From Carex sylvatica (Eukaryota; Streptophyta; Magnoliopsida; Poales; Cyperaceae): a stretch of DNA of 30,364 bases. The position numbers and the translations under genes are program-made. Positions 21,963 through 30,364 of this stretch are shown piece after piece (position 1 is the stretch's first letter; each line of letters begins with the position of its first letter). The DNA is taken from contig CAXKVR010000404.1 in the NCBI GenBank assembly GCA_964058845.1, positions 1 through 30,364 of the forward strand. The letters are read 5' to 3'. A model generated the notes under the pieces. That model was not told the origin of the DNA, did not search any database, and saw nothing but the letters and a program-made list of their open reading frames with translations.

Positions 21963-22021
21963 TTGACTTCTACTTAACGAAATGAATCCGTTGACTATAT
22001 TCACACAACTCACTCTATAAA
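21963..22021 (+). promoter_or_regulatory. Promoter of dirigent gene 2: two W-boxes and TATA box
   Basis: TTGACT occurs at 21963-21968 and 21991-21996, followed by TATAAA at 22016-22021, 81 nt before the ATG. Two WRKY cores this close to a TATA box fit stress-inducible expression; that is inference. Confidence 0.5.
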
Positions 22022-22101
22022 CACATCCAAATTCCACTCTTCCCTCATCTCTAAGCTCCCTTGTAAGCTTTAATTAATCTTATTTCACTTGCTCTTCGAT
22101 C

Positions 22102-22617
22102 ATGGCACCTCACCACCGCCTCCTCTCTCTCCTCTTCCTCTCTCTAACCCTCTCTATATCATCCGGTAAAAAGCCGGTGCACTTCCACTTCTACCAGCAC
22201 AAGACAGTCAGCGGCTCAAACCCGTCTGCGGTCAAAGTCGTCAAGGGCCCCATCCCCTTACCCGTCGGACCGTACAGTTTTGGCGACATAGTGGTGGTAG
22301 ATGACCCGTTAACCAAAGGACCCGACCCAAACTCTCCCTTGTTAGGTCGGGCACAAGGCCTCTACACCGTTATGAACTCCCCGACCGTGGAGTGGGTTCT
22401 TAATATCGTGTTGACGTGTGGGGAGTACAACGGGAGCTCAATTGCAATAATGGGGAGAGACGAGATCCCGTTGCCGGTGAGGGAACTGTCTGTCGTTGGA
22501 GGCACCGGTGCTTTTCGAATGGCGAGGGGTTACGTGCTACTAAAGACGTATTCAGTCGATATTACGAATGGAGATGCTGAGCTTGAGCTTGATGTCTATG
22601 TGTATCCAGTAAATTAA
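22102..22617 (+). CDS. Dirigent protein 2
   Basis: A secreted 171-residue dirigent-family protein in one exon. The start at 22102 is preceded by a compact promoter and opens a signal peptide (about residues 1-22, ending near SISSG). The same blocks as in dirigent 1 follow: KKPVHFHFYQH, KGPIPLPVGPYSFGD, VVDDPLTKGP, LGRAQGLYT, GEYNGSSIAIMGRD, RELSVVGGTGAFRMARGY and LELDVYVYP. By eye, the two mature proteins are roughly 60 percent identical, so they are an old tandem pair. This copy keeps the family-typical Asp-Asp and GRAQG motifs, and has a Cys in LTCGEYNGS where copy 1 has Tyr. A C-rich, GC-rich coding sequence contrasts with the AT-rich flanks. It is likely intact; its substrate is unknown. 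Confidence 0.94.
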   Translation: MAPHHRLLSLLFLSLTLSISSGKKPVHFHFYQHKTVSGSNPSAVKVVKGPIPLPVGPYSFGDIVVVDDPLTKGPDPNSPLLGRAQGLYTVMNSPTVEWVLNIVLTCGEYNGSSIAIMGRDEIPLPVRELSVVGGTGAFRMARGYVLLKTYSVDITNGDAELELDVYVYPVN

Positions 22618-24292
22618 AGTCTAGACTTCCTGTTCTCTGCTTATGTGTTTTCATGTTATTATGTGTAACCGTTGGATAATAATGGAATATGGTTCTTCAT
22701 GAACAATTTTTTTTTTTTTTTTAAGTTTGTTATTTGCCTTTTATTTCCCATCCTGTGTCATTTATTATCAGCAAGAAATAAATTGAGTCGCTAGATGGGT
22801 ATATAATTATTATTAATTTAGATGATCGATACATTGTCTGAATTAATGGATCAGAATATGTTCTGTCCGGATTGTAAATTGTTTCTCTCATGATTGAAAT
22901 CTGAACAATAGCAGACCAATATTGAAATCCGCACACAATTAAATCATTTGCAGGCGAATGTAAATTGTAAATTGTCAACAAAAAATTTCAAAGTCAAAAT
23001 ATAAAGTTAATAGGAACTGGGATTTCGCAGATTAGTCTTCTGGTAATTAATTAAGCTGCCGTTGTACTTTTTTTTTTTACAAGAGTTCAGATACACTTCA
23101 ACATTTTTTAGATACTATTTTTAAAAATCGAATCGTAGAGAGACGAAAATCGTGCCAATGCACTAAATTTGTTATACAACTTGATTTTATAAAGTCAAAA
23201 GTTCAACTCCAAAAGAGAACCTATAGAAGAAGAAAGTGGAGGTAATTGTAAGTGTAAAGTGTACGTACTAAGATATTAATTAGATTAGAGCAATTTATAA
23301 AAATTAAAAAAAATTAGATTTTACATTGCTCTTAGATTAGAGCTAATTATAATCGCTTGTGATAGTGTGAGACTGAGGTGTGACTTGCGCAACCAAGTTC
23401 TGGCCAGAACGATCCGCCTCGAGTCCGACTCGATGCACAACCCAATCTGGCCCAATGGAAGCTCGATCCATCCGATGAACGGATGTACTTATTTAATTGG
23501 CGAAATTAAGTGCATATTTATGAAAAAAATAAATATTTGGAAAATTTTCTATCTAAAAGTCAAGTTGAAATATTTGCACGTCTAAAACTCAAAAGTATTT
23601 CATTTTTTTCGCTAAGTAATTATCTTGAATAAATGGATATTGAAGTTTCCTAAAATTTTATTGGACAGAAAATCTAATATAAATTTTTAATGGGAAGATA
23701 TTAAATCATTAATTTTCAAATGGAAAAATATCTTTAATCGAAGTTTGAAAGGGAAAATATTGCAAATAACAAAATTTCACGAATATACATATAATTTTGT
23801 AAAATTAATTAAATCTTTCACATAAATTCATTCATAATTTCTGTAGATGTTCATTTGGCCCAGAATTGACCCGACACTCAGTACGTATGGGTTCGACACA
23901 CGGGTGAATCCACATTTGCACGGGAGGAGGTAGCTACTCTCTTTTGGATTTTTAGTTTTATTGGAGATCTATCGGTCCCGATCGACTTTGCTCCTCTCCT
24001 TCTAATTTTTTTTTTTTTGTTTCCCTCTAGATATTTAATTTATAATTTGAATTAAATTTAAAGTTAAAATTAAAATATATTTTTTGAATTATAATTAGTA
24101 GTCAGAATTATAAGCTAAAGCATAAAAAATTACAAGTCATGAAAATATAAATTAAAATATTATTTTTTTATCGAGTATTTAATTATTTAATAGATTTAAA
24201 TCTAATTAACTATTTATATCCTATTGTTGACACAGATAAATCTTAACACACAAAAATAGCAGACGTCAATTAATATAAATATCACGCGTGTG
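22618..24292. other. Intergenic stretch between dirigent gene 2 and the MADS gene
   Basis: 3' flank with a T-run at 22708-22722, then AT-rich DNA. A less AT-rich patch at 23370-23480 and another at 23850-23940 may be transposon relics, but I see no terminal repeats. No gene is supported. Confidence 0.55.
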
Positions 24293-24302
24293 TATATATA
24301 TA
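24293..24302 (+). promoter_or_regulatory. TATA-like element of the MADS gene
   Basis: TATATATATA about 100 nt before the ATG at 24399. It could be a promoter element or simply a TA microsatellite. Confidence 0.4.
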
Positions 24303-24398
24303 CAGCCTACGTACCCCTCCCCGCTCCTTATAACAACGGTACATTAGGTTTTTCATAAGGAGAGAGAAAGAAGAAAGAAAGCAAGAATAGCAGAGAAC

Positions 24399-25205
24399 AT
24401 GGGGAGAAAGAAAGCCTGCTTGACTTTGATCGGTAGTCGCTCCGTCCGTTGTACGACTTTGAAGAAGAGAAGGTCGTCCCTCTTGAAAAAGGCGAGCGAA
24501 CTCACAAAGTTATGTGGTAAGCCGGTGTGCCTCGTTGTTTCTGATGGGCCGGACAGTTCATCACCTGTAGTATGGCCATCACAAGAGGAAGCAGCACAGA
24601 TGCTCTCCATGGCCAACAGCATGCCAAAGGGAAAGCAAAAGAACAAGAAACTTGTACGGGAGGTTGCCAAGGTACAGGAGCAGGTGCAGAATCAAGATCA
24701 GGAAAACCTGCATCTCGAGGCAATGTTGCAGATGCAGTTGAAAGAGGTTCTTGGGAGAATAGATAGACAACTTACAATTACGCCCCTCCCAGTGGCCCCA
24801 GAATCAAGTATGGTGCAGCCGCCTATTCTCGAGGATGGAGAACACCTGATCTTGATGCCTATACACGAAGAGGGCATGTTGTGGGAGGATTATGAGACTA
24901 TGCCCGGATCGTTTGATCCATTCGGGCTGTCTTCAATTTCTATGCCAGCTTTGTTAGATGCACCCAACGTCGCATCAGGAGGAGGAATCATCCAGACCCA
25001 GAGTCTCAATGCCGGAGCAGCATATGCATGTGCATGTGGTGGAGAAGAGAAAGAGAGCATGCAGTGGGATGGAGAGCATCATCTGGAACCTGTATTTGAG
25101 GAGGAGTGCTTGCCAGATGATAGAGAGCCCCTGACGCCAATATTAGACAAATATAAGCTCATGGATTATTTGGATATGTATGAACCCATACCATTCCATG
25201 TGTGA
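24399..25205 (+). CDS. Type I MADS-box transcription factor (M-gamma, AGL80/PHERES-like)
   Basis: A nuclear DNA-binding protein of 268 residues encoded by one exon, as is normal for type I MADS genes. Residues 1-60 are the MADS domain: MGRKK start, a basic helix with LKKRRSSLLKKASELTKLCG (21-40), then CLVVSDG and the VVWPS motif (57-61) typical of the M-gamma group. Residues 62-125 are a charged, Gln-rich segment with coiled-coil character that probably mediates dimerisation. The C-terminal half is acidic and Met/Pro-rich with no known domain. Family members act mainly in female gametophyte and endosperm development, usually as heterodimers with M-alpha proteins; that role is inferred from family only. 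The basic region departs from typical members (CLTLIGSRSVRCTT at 7-20), so DNA preference may differ. The start at 24399 is the only ATG that gives a full MADS domain. Confidence 0.93.
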   Translation: MGRKKACLTLIGSRSVRCTTLKKRRSSLLKKASELTKLCGKPVCLVVSDGPDSSSPVVWPSQEEAAQMLSMANSMPKGKQKNKKLVREVAKVQEQVQNQDQENLHLEAMLQMQLKEVLGRIDRQLTITPLPVAPESSMVQPPILEDGEHLILMPIHEEGMLWEDYETMPGSFDPFGLSSISMPALLDAPNVASGGGIIQTQSLNAGAAYACACGGEEKESMQWDGEHHLEPVFEEECLPDDREPLTPILDKYKLMDYLDMYEPIPFHV

Positions 25206-27340
25206 GATGAAGCTCTCTCCTTGTTTTTCAAAAACATGGATCATTAAAATTATATGTTTATTTGTTCTACATCATTTATTTTTAACCTACTGAACTCTAG
25301 ATCATTTATTCATTAGTTTTGTAATTAAGATTTGTCGTGGATAATTAATTGAATATAGTAAATCGATGCTAAATAATATATTTTGTTGTGGATATTTAAC
25401 GATTTCTGCATGCGTTTAATGAATGGAATTTTGATATATACTGGTACCTTCTGTAAGTGTACCAGTAAGAAGCTGGATATTTTGAACTGGAGTTGAATTG
25501 CAATTTGCAAATGCATCAGTATAGAAGAAATTAACTACTGCAGCACATGTGATACTTTTCTTTGTTCTGGCACATGCAAAGCTCTCTACAGAATTAGGAG
25601 CGCCCCATTTGTGCCGTTAATTATATTTATCTGTCTAATTGCATTAGCATTGTTGGTCTTTCATAAAAGTCACAATCGGAGTATTCTGATCACTTCATCT
25701 TTCGCCAACCTTCCATTGCTATCAGCCTGTCAATCTCCTATGCTCAACCTGTACCAGTATTCATTTCCTTTCACTATTTTTCTTTCTACAAACTTTTTCA
25801 GCATTTGCCTTAGGTACAAATATATTCATGTTTCTCAATAAAACAACTGCAAATGATTGTTGGGAGGTGTTTGTTTGCTTTTTGTACTGAAGGGAATATA
25901 AACTTTTATGTAGCGCTCTACAATTATGTTGTTGTTTAGCTATATAAATTACTGGGCTTTCAATTGTTATACTTTTGAAGATTTCCAGGAGATGAATATT
26001 TTTTTAGATAGTTGTTGAAGGCAGTAGTAGAGACCACAAGACATGCTTTTCTCTGGAGGGCTGAATGTAAAAATTGGTTTCAGGGGCCTAAGTGGAAAAA
26101 GGTATCTTCGCTATAAATTGCCTTGCTCATCTTTTTGCTTTCTAGTTTCATGACAGTTCAAAGAGATTCTAGTGCAAAAGAAATATTGAGTGATAACAAG
26201 GTTAAAAACCAGAGAATAAGAAAGAAGAAAGAAGAATGCTAAGAGATATTCATTCTGTGTTGATTGTATATTCGATCAATGTACATCAGCGTATATAAAG
26301 AAGAAGAAAATACATGTGCTGACAAAATTTGTTATAACAGAAAATATATTCTCTCAAGAATTAGATGCTCTAATTAGATTGTTCTTCATCTCCATTTACA
26401 AGAGTAAAGGAGCTGTCCATGGCATTGTCTAATAAAGGTCAAGTTGAAAATGTGCAATATTTACAACTGGGGTCCCCATAACATTTCATGTGTGAGATGA
26501 TAGTGGTAAGGTGCTGAACTGGCATAGAGATGATCAGCAATTTTAAGGTCATTTCAAAAGCATCAGAGCCTTGAATTTCCAAAATTTGCATCTCCTCTTT
26601 TAACATGTTATTTTTTAGGCTAAGAAACTAATCGACCAAAGAGAAACAAAGTGAACTTATCTGATTTTTCCTTTTTTTTCATTTGGGGAACAATTTGTCT
26701 CAGTGCATATGATTCAACAGCAACTAAAGTCATTTTAAATTAACAGTGTTATTTGCTTAAATGAAAAGTACTGAGAGTGTAATTCTAAATTAAAAAAATG
26801 TGTAATTTGCTAGAAAGTAAAAATTTGGTAATACTAAAATGTTGGAATTTACAAAGGGAACTCTTTATAACACATCCAAGAAAATCTTTTTTATGTTATT
26901 GATTTTCATGAAACGTGCTTAGCATCGTCGATTGTAACATAAAATTGACAAAACAAAACCAGATGCTTCGGTTTCGAACCTGGTTTCTACTACATTGAGC
27001 AACCTCTGTTCTGATGCTCTTGCCGAATAATAAAAAAAGAAACAGTTTCATTTCAAGTAGGCTGCTTCTTTCTGTATCCCGTACCTCTTCTTTGGACTAC
27101 GTTATTCATACCGGGTGCTTGCTTTGAATCTAGTTTGAATTCAACCTTCAGCCAGCTCAGCTTGTTTAGTTATTTTATATTTATAATTTTTCTTTTGTCC
27201 AGAGAGTTAAATTTTCATAATTTTTTTAAGAAGAGATGATGTTCAAATCCTCAAATTTCATTAACCTAATAAGCTCATATTAGTGACCAAGATTTTGAGT
27301 AATTTACAAGTAATGAACCTACTTGACTAATTATAATTTG
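25206..27340. other. Intergenic stretch downstream of the MADS gene
   Basis: AT-rich DNA. The stretch 26240-26480 (tataaagaag and ttataacaga motifs) has the look of a retrotransposon LTR fragment, but I could not find its ends. Open frames here are short and unrecognised. Confidence 0.5.
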
Positions 27341-27651
27341 AAAAACTTTAATAACTCAAAATTTAAAACTTATAAGTTAAAATAAAACCATTGGATATGA
27401 TCTATATCATTTTATCTATGCACGTGTAAAATAATTATGACATTTCAATTTTGTTTTGGTTGTCATCAAGACCTTGTAAAAAAAATACTAATATGAATAA
27501 TTTCTAGATGATTTTTCAACTTATTGATTCACATAAAAACAAAATTGAAATGTGATAATTTTTTGTGAACACAGAGAGAAAATAATATAGATCACATCTA
27601 ATGATTTTATTTTGACTTTTAAGTTAAAAATTTTGAGTTATTAAAGTTTTT
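27341..27651. mobile_element. Palindromic foldback MITE, about 311 bp
   Basis: The left arm (27341 to about 27465) and right arm (about 27533-27651) are inverted copies, both starting AAAAACTTTAATAACTCAAAA and sharing further blocks such as ACATTTCAATTTTGTTTT. Outside the core, ATGTTCAAATCCTC on the left and the inverse of a similar string on the right suggest that the element extends to about 27236 and 27690. No clear target duplication is seen, so the superfamily is not assigned. Confidence 0.7.
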
Positions 27652-28278
27652 AAGAATAGAGGTATGGTGGAGGCATTTGAACCATGAGGAGGGTTCAAAT
27701 GATATACTTTTTAAATTATATTTTAAATTTGTTTATAAGCATGATATATGATGCTATATGATAGTTTAAATGTAGACTGTATTTTTTATAATTGTCAAGA
27801 TTCTCAAAGTAAACTATTGTTTAGTGATTCATCTCTAACATTATTATACTAAAAAGACATTTTATTATTTCTTCAATTACTATCAGACCAATATTTACAT
27901 TTAGGTATACCCCAACTACCGCATCTGGTAATTTCATTTACAGCCTCCACCTAATTATACAAATTATGTTTAAAACTATTATTTACACCACACATAAAAA
28001 GAAAACTTACCTAATACAATTTAAGCTAAATACTAATCATCTATAAAAATCATCCAAAAAAATGTACATGTATGAATTCTGTTCTAAATCCAAGGACACC
28101 GTCATTGTTGTCTGCATAAATTCAACAAGATAGATTGCTATATCTATAGACGGCGCATATATAAACACTGCTTTTCTAGATCTCACATGGGTTTTCTTTA
28201 ATTTTGTATAGCATCCTATATCATTCATTTATAATTCCCAGTGAAATCATGCATCACAGATTCACATGCAGGTTGCCA
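27652..28278. other. 3' flank of the GLTP gene
   Basis: It contains a perfect 10-bp inverted repeat (CATTTGAACC at 27674-27683, inverse at 27692-27701), possibly part of the adjacent MITE end. No gene seen. Confidence 0.55.
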
Positions 28279-29285
28279 TCAAGTTGATTTTAATCTCTCT
28301 AAATGAAACTTTTTCTGCATATTTGGAAAACCAACAAGAACTTCATTACATGTAAGCTTGAATGGCACATGGTTAGAAGAAATATATATATAAAAAAAGG
28401 GGCCAATTAACAAAATAAAATAAAATAAAAATAAGACTAACCATAAGCTCATGGACTTCATGAAGAAGAGGTTGGATCAATGCAACTAGTTTACAAATAT
28501 CTCCCTTAAGTTTGCCATAATCTTTGTTTTTGCCCATCAGCAAGCCAACAAAGAATTCTCTTTCAGGAAGAAGTTGCAAAGCTATCTGTTAACCAAGATT
28601 TATATTTAGTATGCAATTCTGACACAATTGAATGAATCCAAGGGTTCAAGATACTAATTTTATGATCTAAGTAGTCTCTATTTACCAGAGATGACAAATA
28701 TATGTGCTGTTTGAGGTTTTTGCTGGGCTGTATTAATTTCCTTGTTAAAGAGAATATATCCGTTGCATCATTTCTTTATCAGTATCTTGGTATACAAATT
28801 ATTTTTCTTAACAAGGTGTTCGGTGAAATGCCCAACTGACATTCTTCTTAATTTGTTGTATTATTTCTTTACCTTGAAGGCAGCTGAAGCAATCCATCCA
28901 TGCCAAGGCCCCAATGTTGTTTTATATGATGCTTCTATTATTTGGTTCAAACTCTGTTCTGACTCTTTCTCTAGTGCTTCTAACATTGCAACAGTGAAAT
29001 CCAACGACCTGTAATTTCCAAAAGATAATAAATAAAAAAATTGCCAGGTAATGAACAGAATTTAATCATGAATCACATAAATCCATGGAAGCAATTAAGT
29101 ACTGATATCTTTTACAGATATTAATGTGTACATTAATGAAAATGAATTGAATACCTAGAAAGCCAAAGAATAGCTCTGGAGCAGCTGTCAACCTTCCTGA
29201 CAGTTCCCTCTTTGACCTCTTTCTCAACTATCTCCATCAAATTTGAATTACTTAATGGATCCAGCAAGTATATCTCTTCCAATCT
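28279..29285 (-). CDS. Glycolipid transfer protein (GLTP) family, 3' exons only
   Basis: A cytosolic all-helical lipid-transfer protein that moves sphingolipids between membranes. Four exons are visible: 29285-29155, 29008-28873, 28585-28442 and 28314-28279. All have GT-AG boundaries and join in frame to the stop at 28279. Together they encode about 115 residues. The first starts with RLEEIYLLDP, which in this family follows the Asp/Asn pocket motif, so that part lies in an upstream exon outside the window. RAILWLSR carries the Trp that stacks on the sugar headgroup, and GPWHGWIASAAFK carries the pocket His. LLPEREFF and PLLHEVHELM follow, and the last 36-nt exon gives KKFHLERLKST. The reading is intact here. 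Whether it is GLTP-like or ACD11-like in ligand preference cannot be fixed without the N-terminal half; the DNA shown fits plain GLTP better. Confidence 0.85.
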
Positions 29286-30364
29286 CTTTAAAAGAAAAAA
29301 AAAATTATGTATATAATATTATAATGTTTACTTTTTTATTTATTTCCCCTTATTTTAACTAGAATGTCCATACCTAATTAATGGTTGTATTTTTTTTCAT
29401 CAAAATAATTATTTTGTAGCACTGATTTCTTTTAAATTTGCTCAAACTTTCACCAGTTATCAGTTTTGCAAATAAGTTGATTATATTATTTATAAAGCAC
29501 CCTTGTAAAATTTATATTATATTCATATACCCATCCCTTATGCTACAAGTTAATTAGTTAGAGGGTTAACCACGCTAAAAGTTGAAAGGACTTAATTCAG
29601 TGGGGCAGGATCAATAATTATATCAAGGGCCACAAAATAGGATAAAATTATGAAAGCTTGTGTGTGGCACACGTCTCAATCCTTTTCCTACTCCTTTTCT
29701 TTCTTTTTCAATTTCTTTTTCTTTGGATGAAATAATCAGATCGTTTCCATTCTTCTTGCTACACCACTCACCTAATCCTCAATTTAATTTGCAATTTTCT
29801 CCCACTTGACTTAAGCAGATGAAAAAATACAAACTTGAAAAATTGCATGTCTATCCCTACAAATTGCCAAAACATGAAATATGAAAAAGAAAAAAAAATC
29901 CTCATTGTACTCCTATATTTCTTTTAGAAGTCTAAAATTATCCTTATTTAGTCTTTATTTTTTTCATTTGTGTAGAGCTAATTATGAGAAAAAAGCATAT
30001 ATACTTTGAAATCAATTAGTGGCTAAGAAGACAGCAATTTGGAATGCTTTTTATCTGTCTGCATATGTGTGTAGAAAAAGTGAAAAACCCAAAAATCTAT
30101 ACTTCTTCTAGGTCAAGATCCAAAAAAACAAAAATTGAAATAGAAGAGGAAAGAAGAGAGATCAAAGAGTTGTAAAAAAGAATCTAACTAGCTAGCTAAG
30201 AGAAATAATATGTCAACTATTTGTTGTAAATTTTTAGTTATAAGTTGATTGCCTTTAGTTCCTTTCATCCTTTTCAATGCCGTGTGCCTAGCACAAGATG
30301 CAAAAGAAGCCAAATGTACAGTGGGACCAAGCTTACGAGTAATAAACGGATATGTCTTTGTGGG
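29286..30364. other. Intron or upstream region of the GLTP gene
   Basis: AT-rich DNA between the first visible GLTP exon and the window edge. I searched the minus strand for the family's DxxxN motif and found no candidate exon, so either this is one intron longer than 1 kb or the upstream exon was missed. CT-rich tracts lie at 29680-29720. Confidence 0.5.

Noticed and set aside
24353..24770. Open frames antisense to, or in other frames of, the MADS gene
   Set aside because: They are shadows of a conserved MADS-domain coding sequence.
26240..26480. Solo LTR of a copia-type element
   Set aside because: Composition and short motifs are suggestive, but no TG..CA ends or target duplication could be found.
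26970..27003. tRNA or tRNA-derived SINE on the minus strand (GGTTCGAAACC box B with a box A-like string)
   Set aside because: The two boxes are only about 10 nt apart instead of roughly 30 or more, and no cloverleaf can be drawn.
28742..29014. 90-codon plus-strand open frame
   Set aside because: It is antisense to a clear GLTP exon (28873-29008) that has splice sites and conserved residues.

Overview
The window looks like nuclear DNA of a flowering plant, probably a eudicot. It is AT-rich, its genes have short GT-AG introns, intergenic spacers are long, and small foldback transposons are common. The protein families are typical of plants: papain-like proteases of the SAG12 type, dirigent proteins, a type I MADS-box factor and a glycolipid transfer protein. 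I cannot name the species.

Layout. Positions 1-10745 are a head-to-tail tandem array with a 4253-bp period: two full units and just over half of a third. Each unit carries one intact two-exon minus-strand cysteine protease gene of 344 codons (584-2064, 4837-6317, 9090-10570). The copies are almost identical; I noticed only three single-base differences. At 10746 the identity stops abruptly, and the sequence continues as a clearly diverged relative of the same promoter region up to about 11445. This is what an unequal crossover between older paralogues would leave, although an assembly artefact must be excluded.

From 11.5 to 13.8 kb there are two neighbouring Mutator-type non-autonomous elements. 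One is 1227 bp with about 237-bp inverted ends and an imperfect 9-bp target duplication. The other is a 334-bp foldback element with a perfect 9-bp target duplication. From 14.5 to 16.35 kb lies a three-exon minus-strand gene for a membrane-anchored DUF218-type protein of 347 aa. Its second intron holds two related hairpins with compensatory stem changes.

Two plus-strand dirigent genes (18150-18689 and 22102-22617) are diverged tandem paralogues. Each has a pair of W-box cores upstream. Between them lie a 604-bp insertion flanked by perfect 20-bp direct repeats (a retroposition-like structure) and a 185-bp hAT-type MITE. A single-exon M-gamma MADS-box gene follows at 24399-25205. About 3 kb of intergenic DNA with a palindromic MITE separates it from the last four exons of a minus-strand glycolipid transfer protein gene (28279-29285), whose 5' part lies beyond the right edge.

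Function. Nothing links these genes into one pathway. Secreted protease, dirigent and lipid-transfer families are often stress- or defence-associated, but joint action here would be speculation. I found no convincing novel multi-gene system. The most informative signals are the recent protease array with its visible recombination breakpoint, the retroposed segment, the two Mutator-type elements and the covarying intron hairpins.
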